From assembly GCF_963662255.1 (NCBI RefSeq), contig NC_085060.1:10665630-10729629 (forward strand): 64,000 nt of DNA, written 5' to 3'. The stretch comes from Cinclus cinclus. Lineage: Eukaryota; Chordata; Aves; Passeriformes; Cinclidae. Shown one piece after another: positions 13,091-25,764 of the stretch (its first letter is position 1; each line of letters begins with the position of its first letter). The notes below the pieces were generated by a model that saw nothing but the letters and a program-made list of their open reading frames with translations, searched no databases and was not told the origin of the DNA. The translations under genes were made by a program, and so were the position numbers.

Positions 13091-15539
13091 GTTCAAGAGT
13101 CAGGTCATCTGCAAATGGTTAACACCAAGTTTTCTACAAACCTTCAGATTTCAAGCAGTGAGATTTGTGAGGTTTTGTCATGCTCTGGACCAGTCAATGA
13201 GCAGGGTTCTGCCTCGAGTCTGCCCAACCCTTCAGCTTGTGTGGAGGATGCTGGTGGAGAAACAGCATCTTGAAAGATAATGAAAAAGATATGAGCATAT
13301 TTGTCATATGCTGTTTGTAATTGGAAGCAAATATTCAGGCTTTCCAGCAAGACTTTTTAATGGTAAGACTAACAAGCAGAATGGTGTTGCAGGACATTTG
13401 GGACTCATTAGTGCTCTGAACTTGAAGATGTGTTACCTTTCCGGCTGATGCCTGGTTTCCTAGTAATCTATAAGAAAAAAAAACCAACCCTATGTTTTAT
13501 AGTCAGAAAATATGGTATTGACAACAACAAAAGAATATCCAGTGTGGATGGTTACAAAATCCAGTAACAAAGACCCTCATCAAAATAATCCTGCTAGAAA
13601 AAAATCAGAACAGAGGACTTGACTGAATGTTTTTGCTCACAATTGCATAAAACCCCTGTGGTGAGATGGAGTTAAGGCTGACATGCCTGTAAGCATTTAA
13701 GAGCAAAAAATTCTCAGTGAGGGATATTAGTAATCCCCCATACAAGTACTACATATCAAAAAATAATTCTCTGTCAAAGGAAATCTTAACACTTCAATGT
13801 GTGGAAATACAATATTAAGGGATCCAAGTAACCTTAAATTAACAATGCTGCTCAGTAAGAAAAACAAAACATAATAGGTATTTATGGTATCAAATGAGAT
13901 AAAAAAATGACCTTTTTATATTCCTTCTCCTCTGCTTTAATTAAGTACTTGATTTAAGGAAAGTTGCTCCATTCATGAGCAGTGAGTGAGCATGGCTCAC
14001 TTTAAATCATGCGTAGATATGTTTGAGTTAGAGCTCAATGTGTTTTATCTGCTTGTTTGTACTGGTTTATTTAATTCGTACTTGGTAGTTTTGTGCATTA
14101 AGCCTCAGTGAGAAAAAAATGTTCATAATTTATTGTGTAATATCAAAATCAGAGGGATTAATGGGGAGACTAAGTGGATCAAGCAATTGGTGCAGCTACA
14201 TGAAAACATTTCATACATGGTTTGATAGTATGCTAAATGCCAAAAAGTCTTCCAGTGCCTAATTCCTCATCTAGTAGGAAACTCAGCAGCCTTTAGTGGG
14301 CAGCCACAACTTGCCTGAGAGGAAAAGTAAGTCACCAGTAGCAAACCTACTGCAGCAGAGATGGTTGCAACCTTGTGAATTCCACCAGCTTGCAGGAGGG
14401 ATAGATTTTTATCAACATTTCTTAATCAAAGGACTGGCTAATTTTTCTGAGGAGAAGTCCAAATGCATTTGGGACTGGTTTGTGCAATATTGCCATGGTG
14501 GATTTGCATTCTCAATACAAGAAAAAATAGCTTTTCTGTATGTTAATTTTGTGTGTTTAATTTTCCCTTCCCAGTCCATCACCCTGCTTTGTGTGCTTGT
14601 CCATGAGCATTAGAAAGTGCAGGTGCTTTCTGTCTGTATTTGCTAAGGTTCCTTGTGTCATAGAGTCCCTCAGATATGTCCTGGACTGAAAGGCATGGAA
14701 ACTCCTTTCCAGTCTTCATAATTCTGTACTCAGGGATATCTTGCATGGTATTTAATTAATCTTGATGATGTGATAGGTTAGAAATCTCTGTTCTTCTTTT
14801 GGGATAGAAAAAGGCCAGCACATTCTAAATTTTTTTAAAAGTGAATTCAAGTGGAGTAATTAAGATCTATTTAAGTAATGGTTTTGTTTGCACAGTCTCA
14901 GGGCAATTAAGTACTATCTTCCCCAGCATGTGTTCTTTAATTTTCACACCCCAAAATATTCAGATTCCTGCTAAAATGGGGAGGAAGATAATGCACAGTT
15001 TCCTTAGTTTGTGTGGGTTTTGTATAGGCTACGAGAAATAGAAATACCAGCATGTTCATAATATTTTTTCAGGACGAGAAGTTGATTTATATCTAGAAAA
15101 AAATACTTATTTTCCCAGCAGAGAACTTTGCTGCTGCACAATTTTGTTCCCCACCAACTCAACCTGTGTTGAGTTTCAGTGTGGAGCTGCCTCAAGTTAT
15201 TAAATCCCCTGAGGCCTGTGTTTAAACAAAAGTGGACAGAAATGGCAGTGAGCATTTCCCTGAACTGAGAAATAATTGACTAATTTGTGGCAGATGACAA
15301 CCATAATTTTGTGAAGAATGAGAGTTTCTAGTATTTATTATGATATTATTCCTGTGATAAGCTCAGAAAGTCACTGCACTCCCTTATGTTTTGAGACTTG
15401 TAACAAACTGCTAACTCCTGCATCAGGCACTGAGAAAATGATAACATTGGCTTTGGTTTTAAAATTGTTTTCCAGTTTTGGACTGCATAATGGTTAACTC
15501 CTTTTTCTGAAACTACCAAAGCTGAAAAGATTCTTAAAA
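13091..15539. other. No gene seen; AT-rich single-copy DNA
   Basis: Open frames are short and unrecognised. One 105-codon frame at 14296-14613 starts with GTG rather than ATG and has no splice support or familiar motif. I see no repeat family here. Confidence 0.5.
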
Positions 15540-16180
15540 CAAACTGGAACTTGATAATCTCTCAGGAACTTGAAAAAAAAATAACAGAGGTCACAAGTTA
15601 GCAGCATTTTATCGCATTGCAAGTATTTCATCATGCAGCACCAAAACAATTTGGTAAGGGAATAACATAAGATTATCTGAAATGCAGAGTGAGGTCTAAG
15701 TGAGTTAGACTACCTAGGCTCTAAAAATAATGAAAAAGAAACAACCTCCTGCAATTTACCTGTCAAAGGCAGCTTCAAGCTTCCCCATCCTTCAATTTAT
15801 TGTAGCATACATCATTCAAAATTTCAATTACAGCATGTATGTTAAAGAAAACCCTCTGAAGATAAAACAACTAATTTAAATATTTTTCTGCATTTAATAT
15901 ATGAATAGTTTGTTGCATAAAAGCAATTAAAGATACTGTGTTAATATGTATTATGGAGAAAGAGATGAAAATTGATGCATTCCAGGAAGAAGAATTTTTT
16001 TTAAATTATAAATGCCAGGCTAATTTGTTTTACTCTGAGCCATTGCTATTGTGCTACTGGGCTGTTGTGCAGTCTTGTCAGCTGTTTGCCTGAATATAAA
16101 TAACTGTAATTTTCACACTTGTCTCTTCCTACAGTTTGTAAAAGCAGTTGGTTACAACATCAAATTAAATTGATATCTGC
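15540..16180. other. AT-rich block resembling conserved non-coding DNA
   Basis: This interval has few simple runs and balanced strands. It is rich in words such as AATTAAA, TTTAATAT, GCATAAAAG and CAATTTAC, a texture often seen in vertebrate developmental enhancers and conserved non-coding elements. On the minus strand 15855-15760 is flanked by a good acceptor (TTTTATCTTCAG) and a good donor (CAG|GTAAAT). No reading frame stays open across it, so if transcribed it would be non-coding or a premature-stop exon. Conservation cannot be judged from one sequence. Confidence 0.25.
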
Positions 16181-17159
16181 TGAGCAGGTTTTAATACAAA
16201 AAGTTCTCAACAGTTTTGTTTTTTTTTCCCAATCTTTTATAAAAAATCCACAAATTGACTTAAGGCACCCAGGAGTCCTGTTTTCAAGCATGCTATAGTT
16301 CTTTATCGGGGAGCTTTAGTCGTGCTTTTTACTTAAGCTCACTTCTTCAATGCAAAGCTCCTCTGGCACTGTCGGGGTTGTGTGGGAGGCCAACCCTCCA
16401 GGTGCCCATGTAGGTGCATCGACAGCTGCAGAGGGAGGGCATGTGGTGTGGGAGCATTTCCCTCCAGAAATGATCTTTCACCCTGGATTCTGATTCCTGT
16501 CAAGGGTGATGCAGCTTTCCATAAACAAGCATGTTTCTTCACATATTCAAGGAGGGTGCTGTGGTTGTTGCTAATCCATTTTGTAAAACCTTGCTTTGAA
16601 CCCCTTTTCTAGGGCTGAAGGGAGTGTAGAGCTAGAAGAAATATACTGGTGAGACCAAGGTGCTGTCTGGTGTAGCATCCCCCCTTGGCCTGTGCTTACA
16701 AGTGAATATTTACAACAGACAATGGCAGTGCAGGGAACGGGTGCCCTGTCCCTTGCCAGCCTCTAGCAGTGTGTGGTCTCTCTTAGCCCTTGGATTGGGG
16801 TGTGTTATATAGGTTTTGTAACTGAGCTAAGGCACTTGCAGGGGTGTGACTTCTGCAGCCTACTACACTTTTCTTATCCCTATGTAATTTTCAAAGTGAT
16901 GATTTCTAATACTAGGGAAATATGCAAAGTTTTGGTTAGGCTTTCTTTAAAACTTTCTTGCACCTCCAAGGGAAGAAGAGTCTTGGGGAGTGCTTTGCTC
17001 CTTGGCTCTGTTTTCAGGGGCAGATGTGGCTTGTGTGTGTGTGGCAAAAGGCAGGACCCTGGCCTTGGCCAGTGTTGTCAAATGTTACATGGGCATAGGC
17101 ACCTCTTAACTGCTCTCTTGGACTTCTCTTAGAAATGTTTTGTTTGGACTGTCGTAAAA

Positions 17160-17323
17160 TTGTAAAGGTTGGGAAAGATCTCTAAGATGGTTGAGTCCAG
17201 CTGTTAACCCAGCAATGCCCCATTCACCACTAAACTATATCCCCAAGTGCCACACCCACACAGGCTTTAAATATCTCCAGGGATAGTGATTCTCCACTTC
17301 CCTGGGCCGCCTGTTCCAATGCC
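17160..17323 (-). mobile_element. CR1 LINE 3' fragment
   Basis: The plus strand carries the antisense of the avian CR1 3' region. In order it shows AGGTTGGGAAAGATCTCTAA, GTCCAGCTGTTAACCCAGCA, CACCACTAAACTATATCCCC, TTTAAATATCTCCAGGGATA and ACTTCCCTGGGCCGCCTGTT. These words are diagnostic of CR1 non-LTR retrotransposons of birds. The copy is 5'-truncated, as is normal for CR1, and it diverges after 17323. The terminal ATTCTATGA-type microsatellite expected at the low-coordinate end is not recognisable. It is inserted antisense to the plus strand. Confidence 0.92.
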
Positions 17324-19667
17324 ACTCCCCAAGGCTTGCTTCCCTACCTTGGGTACAGGAAGACTATTGGACCAGGTACAGTAATTATTTAACTGCTCAT
17401 AGGTGGAGTTTACCAAGGTTTATGTGCACTCGTGTTTCAGGGACTTCTGGATTCATTAATCAGCTGACCAGAGCAGCAAGACATCTCCTCAAACAAGCTG
17501 TTTTTACAAGGTTCAAAATAATCTCTATTTTGGGAGCCACAGCTACTTTTTGTATTCATATGACTGGTGAGAGACAGGTGATTGGACTCCCAGGTAAAGG
17601 ATTTTGGGCATGTAGCAAGGAAGAGCAGGTACTATTGTATCAAATGTTTGGAAATTTTCAGAGTAATGGATTGAATTTTTCAAAGGTGAAAGTACTATTA
17701 TTTGGTGCACAAGTACAATGACAGAAAATCCTTTGACAACAGTTTATGTAATCTCTTTATTACTCTGAACCAGATACAATTTAGGAAAAAAATAAAATTG
17801 TGCCTGCTTTTGTCTCAATTATTCATGGAACTAAGTGGATTTACACACTTGAAAACCAGCAGCAATGTGACCCTTCTATTACTGATTGTAAAAATTGGAA
17901 AAACTATCTGACTAGATACCAGCAGTGTATGAATGTTATAAAAATCCTTGGGAAGGTGTGGCTTGCCTCTCCCAGCGAATTGACACGTCTGTCAGTGTCC
18001 TGTTGGGTAACCCAAGCTGCCCATGGAAACTGCAAGTGGGGAAAACAAAACCCCCCCAGAAAAGCAGCAGCCTTTGTTGCTCCCATAGCTGTTACATGCA
18101 GGACCCTGGAGCTCCGTGGAAGGGAGCAAGTCCCCCTGGTGCTAACAGGACATGTGCTGGCATTAGCTGAAAATGAGTGTTTTTCTCTGTACAAATAGGA
18201 ACTTCCATTCAGACCCCTGAGCTGTTTCAGCCCTGTGCTCTCATGAGAGCTGCTGGAGTTGCAGGTATGAGTTAATCAGGCAGGAATTGGCTCATGGGAG
18301 AATAACAGATTTTCTTTCATATGGCTGGTCTTTAGTCACTTTAAAGGATTAAAGCAGGAGACTGTTGGCTGCTGCTGTTTTTTTTACCTTGGTGTTTGTA
18401 AGTTTTCTAACATCTGTAGGCTTTGGTTGGACCTGAAAATGTTGATTACGAGAGGAACTGAGCAGTCTGGTCTCCCTGCCACAGTGCTTTTGGTGACAGT
18501 GTCAAATCCTAAGGAAATAAGGGTGTTTACTTTAAAATGCAAACAGAAAGGGCGGGTATTTATATTCTTTTAAAACATTACTAATTTGTGCAGATTTTCT
18601 TCATCTGACATGAATGTCAAAAACATCGTTTGCTGTAATATGGAAAAATTGCTCTTGTTATTATCTACTTTGTTTATCCTTGTCCCACAAGTTACAGAAA
18701 AAATGTTTTGGTTGTTCTTTCTTCTGAAATCTCTGTTTCTGTTTATTTTCATGACTTACTACTGTTCCTTTGACATTATCGTGTTTTTTACTGTCTCATG
18801 CTGTCTTTTTGAGAAATTTTCCAGTTTTCTAATTACTCCTCAGATCTCGGTTTGATGCCTAAAATGGTTTTTGATGGTTTAGTGCAAGGTCATCCTTCAG
18901 AGGCTTACAAAGGCCATTTTGAAAAGTGTGCTCAAACAGCTTCTAGTAGTCCCAGAAAGAGGTGGGGAAAAACCAGACTGTTGTTTCTTGGATCTGTGTG
19001 GCTGCTGAGCTTTAAGGATATATTCTATTGGTCATAGATCCTGGCTTTTCCCAGCTCAGGATGGTGGAACAGAGGCTCTTAAAATGAATCACTGATTTAC
19101 TGTCCTAGATATGCTTTGTCTTGAAGAACCCACTGGTTTTAATGAAGTTTCTTTCATACATGACTGTTTGTCCAATACTTTCTTTAAGACAGAAGTGTGG
19201 TGTGTTTGCCAGAAGAGAAAAAAACCCTATAGAAGTATGGGTTAGATCAGTGAAAATCAGAATGAAACAAAACCACCCCCAAACAGTAGTAAAAATAATA
19301 ATAGTACACAAAACTCAGAAAATTAAATCCTATTCATCTCATGACACTGCCATTGTTGTTCCTGTAGAGCCTGTGCTGAAGTTCCTGAGTCCTTTCAAAC
19401 CCTGCCCAGTTCTCTGGGCTCCTGGCATTTCTTCTGTAACATTTCTGAAAGTGTCCCTTCACTAGGGCTGGCTTGAGCTGTTTTTTTCTCTGCCTATGTT
19501 GTAAACTGATCCCTGTAGAGGTGAGCTGATGTAACTGTAAAGTAATAATGAGATATTCCTGTGCTCTTGCACAGAACTGTTCTTGGGTAGAGCTCGAAAC
19601 ACACCTTGAGGGAGATCAGGTGCAGTGGCTTAGCTTTGTACACATGATGCTGAAGTTTCTGGACTAG
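17324..19667. other. No gene seen
   Basis: Frames of 96 to 132 codons overlap on both strands at 17800-18200, a GC-richer patch. They contain no recognisable domain, and openness on both strands together points to composition rather than coding. Donor-like sites at 17563 and 17593 lack a good acceptor. Confidence 0.45.
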
Positions 19668-19728
19668 TTCAAGGTCACCTTGAGCCAGCAGCAGATGTAG
19701 GAGCAGAACCTGCACCTCCTATGTTCCT
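19668..19728. repeat. Possible ancient MIR/L3-like repeat remnant
   Basis: The words CAAGGTCACC, AGCAGATGTAGGAGCAGAAC and CTGCACCTCCT follow the order of a known ancient amniote repeat segment, approximately 'caaggtcacacag...gcagagctgggaatagaacc...tctcctg'. The match is short and diverged. Confidence 0.35.
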
Positions 19729-20510
19729 CTGGGGTCCATCTGTCACGTTGTACTGCTGCAGCTTCTGTTAAACACAAATTACAAGCAGTTCCATAACTCT
19801 TGATGTCTGGCTGGATTTTCAGTATCCTCTTGTGCTGCAAAGTCAAGGACTGGCACTGCTGAAAGAGACTAACAGGCATATTTATATAACTTTTTATTTT
19901 TTTAGTGGTCTGTGAAAGGTGGTACTGCTGTCTGTAAAGTAGAAATTAGTTTACTTGGAGGAATAGGATGAGATCCCCTCAAGAACATGAATCATATTAG
20001 TATCTCTGGTTAATTCTGTGTTAGCTGTGAGGCCCCAGAATAACTAATTCCAGTTTACAACTGGACCTGTGGCTCATGTAATGATGGTGATGCTCAGTCT
20101 TTGCTGCAAGTCAGTCTCAAGGCACAAAGCCCCATGTGAAAGGTGAAACACAGTGCAGTCCAGGGATGCTGCCCTGTACTGGTGTGGTGAATGGGCTTGT
20201 GGTGCAGGGAGCCTTTGGGCTCCAGCGGATGTGCCTTCATTCCCTTCTTCAGCCCCAACATGTCACTGTTCCAGCAGGGACAGGTGGGGCCCTGGGAACC
20301 TGATGATGGCTGCTGCAGCTCCTGCAGTGTGTGACTACCCACACTTGTGTGTGTCAGGGAAGGTGGAGACACGAAAGGGGAAGGCAGAGGCAGCAAGTTT
20401 TGCTGTCACCAAATCTCCCTTGCTGCAGTGAAGGGTGATTAAAGAGGTGGGTTAATCAGATATTACTGGGAAGTCACATCCTGCAAGGAATTCAGGAAGG
20501 TTCCAATGAT

Positions 20511-20537
20511 CATAGATAATTGCATAGATAATTGCAT
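20511..20537. repeat. 12-bp tandem duplication
   Basis: CATAGATAATTG occurs at 20511-20522 and again, contiguous, at 20523-20534, with the start of a third copy (CAT) after it. Confidence 0.9.
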
Positions 20538-20744
20538 ATTGTTATAGCTTAACTTCATGCACTAAGGTACCTCTGAGGTGCTTTCCTGCATTGTAAAGCT
20601 TTACAAAGCTCCTGTTCTTGGTAAGTGTTTGCCTTGTGTCTCTGAGCTTTCCAGTCATGCCCATCCCGTGAGCTTGACTGCTGCTGTCCCTGAGCTGTGC
20701 ACATCAGGTGTGCACTGTTCCTTGGTTCTGACAAATTTATTGTT

Positions 20745-20775
20745 TTTGTCCCAAAATTTATTTGTCCCAAATTTA
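20745..20775. repeat. 15/16-bp tandem duplication
   Basis: TTTGTCCCAAAATTTA at 20745-20760 is followed directly by TTTGTCCCAAATTTA at 20761-20775. The outer flanks (GACAAATTTATTG and its partial inverse GTGACAAAA) add imperfect dyad symmetry. Confidence 0.85.
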
Positions 20776-23700
20776 TTGTGACAAAAAATTAAATGTCTGT
20801 TCACTGTGGAAAGAATAAGCAGAGATAGTAGTATTTAGCAATATGCATTTGTAACCCATCTCTGAATTAACCATTCAGCAGTTATTGTTGTTAAGAATGG
20901 TTGCTTAGTTATATGATTTTCAGTGGCAGAGTATATAAAATTTCACAACCTATTCTTATTTAGTTGTAAGCTACATTTACTTCAAAGTTTCCTGGATATT
21001 GACTGAATTGCTTTTTACTAATACAATGACATCCCCTTATAAATCAAAATTTATGGCCTTTACTCATACTCTTTATATTTTTGTTCATCTGAACAGCCCA
21101 CAACTACTGCTGGATAAGTATCTGAATGTTCTGCCTGTCAAATGTGCCCCATCACAAACTATTGTTTAACAAAGCAGGTGTTCCAATGTCTTTCAATTTT
21201 TAGTATAAATATATAACTCTAGGAACCCAATATTAGCCTTTGAATCTAGTTCAGGGTGGTGAAGCTGTGATTGTACACAATGGCTGATATGGGAATGTTG
21301 GGTACTTCTGTGAATATCTTGAGGTTTTGGTTTATTCTGTCTGTGATAAATGCCACAGTTAACACAGACTGTCCACAATATCAGTTCTATGTAAAACACA
21401 GGCTTGCTCCTTTCAGTGATGTTCTTGGTAGACTAGAGATCCAGGACTTGCATGTTGAGAGAAGTGCTTGTTCACTGACTTCATTAAAATTAAAGAAATA
21501 ATGTCCTGGAAGCTTTTTGATTATCTTAGCTTTTGCTACAACTTGTTATGAGCACTGAATTTTGAGTTTAATTTAACTTGGCAGCATGTGTCTAACTTCG
21601 CCCTTTCCATAGCTGTCAAAAAACCCTTTATTTATTAGTGCCTACAGTGTAGCTCTATCTGCACTTTAGATTTAAAACATGATCTTTAGAAGTGGCAACC
21701 AATATAACACTGGGTGTCAGCAGCACATCCATCATGTCAGAGTGCTGTTTAGGAAGATAAAAATGATGAGATGTTGTTTTAGCAATATTTACATGTCTCT
21801 TCTCTCATACCTCACTTCTGTGAAATCCATTGCTGTTTAGGGTCTGTGTAGAGCTCTGCTTCCTGCAGGTTGGAAACAAGTGCTGTGTTCAAATGGCTTT
21901 GCAGTGTTGAACACATCAAGGACATTGCTCTTCTATAAAAGGAAGCTTTGGAGGTTTTATCTTGACAGGAGTCATGGGTTTTCTGGGTATTAAAAAGTGT
22001 GTAAGTATTTAAAAGTCAAATGAAAGTCCTTAAGCAGTATTAATTCCTTTTTCAAATCTGTTTTTACTTAAATCTTTGACTAGGATTTCATATTCCTCTG
22101 ATGTATCTCATCAGTTTATTAAGGATATCTGTAAATCACTCTGCTCACCATGTAACATCTAAGCCCAGGGTAGGATTTTTTCCCTTTACTCTGAACATGA
22201 ACTTTTTATTCAGAACAGCCATCTGATGAGTCATTCTTTCATTTTTCCAGTGGAAATAAATTGTCTTTTTCTGTCATATTTCCTTCTCCCAAGATCTGGA
22301 ATAAAATGGATAATAATGTTCTTTTTCTGTCACAGATCTGTAATTCTGAAAGGAAAGTTCCCTTGGAGATGGATGAATTACCTGTAATGATTTTGTTTAC
22401 CTGTCCTGTAATGTAGCAATAGCTGTATTTACTGGAGGTCTTTTAAAAACCTGATGGCTGTGCTTTTCTTCCCATCAAAGACCAAGCCCAGATACCATCA
22501 AAGTCAGTAGGAAACTACTGACTTTTTCAGGTTTGCATTAGAGCTGTGGGCACTGCAGAACACTTCAAGGCAGAGTTTATATCCAAACACCTTTCTTCAG
22601 AGCATCTTTAATGTGTTTCCTCTGTTAGCAGGGGAGCAGCATTATGGATAATCTTGGACAGGTCTATTTCTTTAGGTGGTGCTGCACTCCAGTGTCAGAG
22701 CACAGCTCATTCTCACAGAGGAGGCCTTTTCTGGAAGCAAGGAGGGCTGGTAATTATGCCATGCTCTCTCTCCAGACACTTGTTGCACTTCCAGCAAGCT
22801 GCACCTGAATACTAGGAAGGGTTAAATGGTTTCTGCTGCTTATGATTTCATTGCTCTGGCTTTTCTGTGACCAGAGCAGCCTGCATGGTGCTCTTGCAAG
22901 GCGTTGCAGGGACCTCCATCCATCTTCCCCTGCTTAGGTGTTTCCCTTACTGGCACCAGCCCCTAAATATAATTCCACCTCTCAGATAGTGCCTTACAGC
23001 TCTCAGATGAATCTGTGAAGCTTACAGAGTGCACTCTCTCACCCTTGGGCACTGAGGACAATTTCTGAGATGGTTACTGTAAACAGGTTCCTGTACCTTG
23101 GTTTGATGATCCAAGGTGGCCTTGGGGCACACTAACAAATATACAGATAATGCTTGCAAACCCCAAATTCTAGTGGAATAAAGGTTTTAAAAAGTGTTAA
23201 AATGACAAGGCAGGATATTAGAAGAGGAAGGCTTTACCTTTGCTCCCTCTGCATCTCGTTTTCTGGGGCTGGTTAACAGCTGTCTCTGGGCTGGTAATAG
23301 CTGGCATCTCTGGTGGCATTCTCCAGGGGAGGATGACCCTGGTAAAGGAGGTTACTGGGACAGCCCTGGCCACCTCTCCCTTTCCTCATCTCTTTATCCT
23401 CACTTTGTGACTGGGGCTGGGTGTAACCCAGATCTCCAATACTGTCTATCCTTGCTCCTCTGGTTTTTAGAAATTCCTGACTGAATCACAATGTAAACAA
23501 AAAGCATTGAAACATTCTTGGCTTCAGTTCTGTGGCTGTTCTGTGTGTTCTCCTGAATATTTAAAACAGAGCAATTTGGCTTTGCACATGGAATGCTAAG
23601 AGAAATATGGTGTAAATGTTGGTAAAATGTATAAAGTTTAGTTTGCTATGAGGCATGCTCTAAAAAACCTTGACAAACCAACCGGATATAAGACACTTGG

Positions 23701-23790
23701 CAAACCCTTTTGAGATAAGCATCACATTTAATGTCTGTGTGTGTGTTGTTAATAACCAGCTACCACAGAAGAGCAAATGCATAAGCAAGT

Positions 23791-23831
23791 TTGCTTACAA
23801 GGTTTTTTTACAACCTTGCTTACAAGGTTTT
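23791..23831. repeat. 16-bp direct repeat, 25-bp period, with a hairpin
   Basis: TTGCTTACAAGGTTTT occurs at 23791-23806 and exactly again at 23816-23831. Between them AAGGTTTTTTTACAACCTT can fold as a short stem. It looks like a local duplication. Confidence 0.9.
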
Positions 23832-25603
23832 CCTTTGGAAACTCTGAGATCCACAGCTATACACAGAATAAATAATATGGGGAGAGGAAGAGGAGGTCTA
23901 ACTTCAGTCAATATCCCTTAAGCAAATGAAAGCCATTTGTACCATCTGATGGCAGATGTCTTTTTTCAGACATGAGGATAAAGACTGACATAAATATCTC
24001 ACCTTTTTTAAAAGGGAAGTTACAACTATCTTATCAGCAGTCATTTTTTCTTCTTTTTGTTAATAGCACTCGTACTACAGGGAAGGTAACTGGAAACTGT
24101 CAGTTCTCCTTTGTTCACTCTCCTGAAGTTTGAAATGGTTGAAACAGAAACTTCTTACTGTCACTGCAAAGAGACAAGGTTGGTAGGACATCAGGCTATC
24201 CCTCAGCAGCTAATGACTGAGTGCCAGGTAACATTAGGGCTAGGGACTGTTCCAGAATCACCTTTGTAGATGTCTAGTGTTTCTTGTTCTTTCTGTATTT
24301 CTTATTTTTGCCAAAATACAAGCTGTGTGGTCGGTAGCAGAACTACATGTATGCATATCTAATCTGATTCTTCTAGAGAAGCTGCCTGGTTACCAATGGA
24401 AACTGAAGTGAAATGCAGGTTGATAACATCTTAAGCATTTAGCTTAACTTAAAACTCTGGAATTAAGGTCACATATGCTTCTATGTCTTTCTTCAAGTAT
24501 CCTAGCATCCTGATGACCTCTGGATATAAGAAAAGTCCTGCCAACTGTGACAAACCTAATGATCTGAATAGAAAAATATCTCAAAGCCCCCTCTTGTCTC
24601 TCTTTAAATGAGGAAGAACTCTATGTACTTGACAGAATATGAATGCTTAAATGTCCGTGTGTTAAGCTTGCTTAACCAGCCTATGTCTAAATCTGGATTA
24701 GCCCATGGAAACAATTCCACACAACAGCAATTTAAATGGCTTAGAAGTTTTACATGAGTTTTTGGATTTGTAAGAAAATTAAAGTTCATGTCGTTGGTGT
24801 TTTTTCAGCACTGCTAAGCATCCTTTATCTAAAACTTCTCTGAAATAGATTTTCTCTTCTGTAAATTTTTGCTCCTAGAGTATGTGCCTCTAAAGGATAT
24901 ATTTTGAGTATTTGTATTTTGAAAGAGTGTGTAAGAACATCTATTTTCTTTGTAAGATATGCTGTTTATTCAATTTTTTTTTTCAATCCAGATAAGTATG
25001 CCTGGAATACTTCTGATCATTCCCAGGTTCCAAGTGGTTCCTTTCGTTGCATGTTTCTACAATACAGAGATGGCTGCTTTAATTACCTTTCTAATAGCAC
25101 AAGGTGATTTTTTTGTTGGTTGATATCAGTCAATCTGTCTGATAATAGCATTTTGTCATTAATTTTGTTATTTAAAGACAAATTATCTGATCTGTCTGTA
25201 CATAACAGGGAAAACATTTTCCTTTGTTTTTGTTTGGTAGCTGGGATTCATCCAGTTAAATTTTGTGAAAACCTTCTAACTTGCCCTGTATTTTGCTGGA
25301 CCTGGCTCTTGAGGCTATAGGAGTTGGCAGCAAAAACCATGGGATATGTGGGCAGGTGGATGAATTAAGGGAAAGCTTTAAGAATGAGCTTTTAAAGGTA
25401 AACTGCTTTCAAGGAGAATTTCATTAAAGCATTTATTTTCAACACCATGCCTGGAAACCCATTTGTTTTGATCTGTGGTACCTTATTTAGATTAACAATT
25501 ACCCTAAACCCATAATAACCATTATAAAATTATGTAATCATTCTCATCCTAAGAGTTTGGGAGTAATTGGATTTTTCTGGACTACTTTTAGTAAAGTGCT
25601 CAC

Positions 25604-25764
25604 CTACAAACAGCTGGGACCAGGGCTCTACACTGGGGCTCAGCTGATGTGGTGGAGCCCTGTTTCCCTGTAGCTGTGGGAGTGAGCTGGGGTTTGCAGA
25701 TGGATTGACTGCTGCTGCTGCAGTCAATGATTTTATCTTTCCAGCTCTTCCTGCATTTGTAGTG
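25604..25764 (-). CDS. Candidate internal exon, unknown protein
   Basis: On the minus strand an acceptor-like site (GATCTTTTACAG) precedes 25764 and a strong donor (GTAG|GTGAGC) follows 25604. The 161 bp between them is clearly more GC-rich than its flanks and is open in two of three frames. One frame reads TTNAGRAGKIKSLTAAAA and then a Pro/Ser/Gln-rich stretch. The other begins HYKCRKSWKDKI, is cysteine-containing, and ends near VPAVC. Neither matches a protein I know. The two frames imply different phases (2 to 1, or 0 to 2), so phase does not decide. A run of GCA codons is partly a CAG/CTG microsatellite effect. It could be a real exon, a UTR or lncRNA exon, or a pseudo-exon. Confidence 0.3.

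Larger units (their letters stand above)
19729..25603. other. No gene seen; minor duplications
   Basis: The segment holds three small local duplications (20511-20537, 20745-20775, 23791-23831) and a GC-richer stretch at 22640-23480 without a recognisable gene or repeat. A short segment at 24060-24078, CACTCGTACTACAGGGAAG, sits between TTTTTGTTAATAG and GTAACT. It is only 19 nt and is not credited. Confidence 0.45.

Noticed and set aside
17800..18198. 132-codon plus-strand frame with overlapping minus-strand frames
   Set aside because: Openness on both strands and in several frames, no family resemblance and no splice sites.
24060..24078. 19-nt microexon-like segment between TTAATAG and GTAACT
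   Set aside because: Too short, not a multiple of three, and the acceptor is only moderate.
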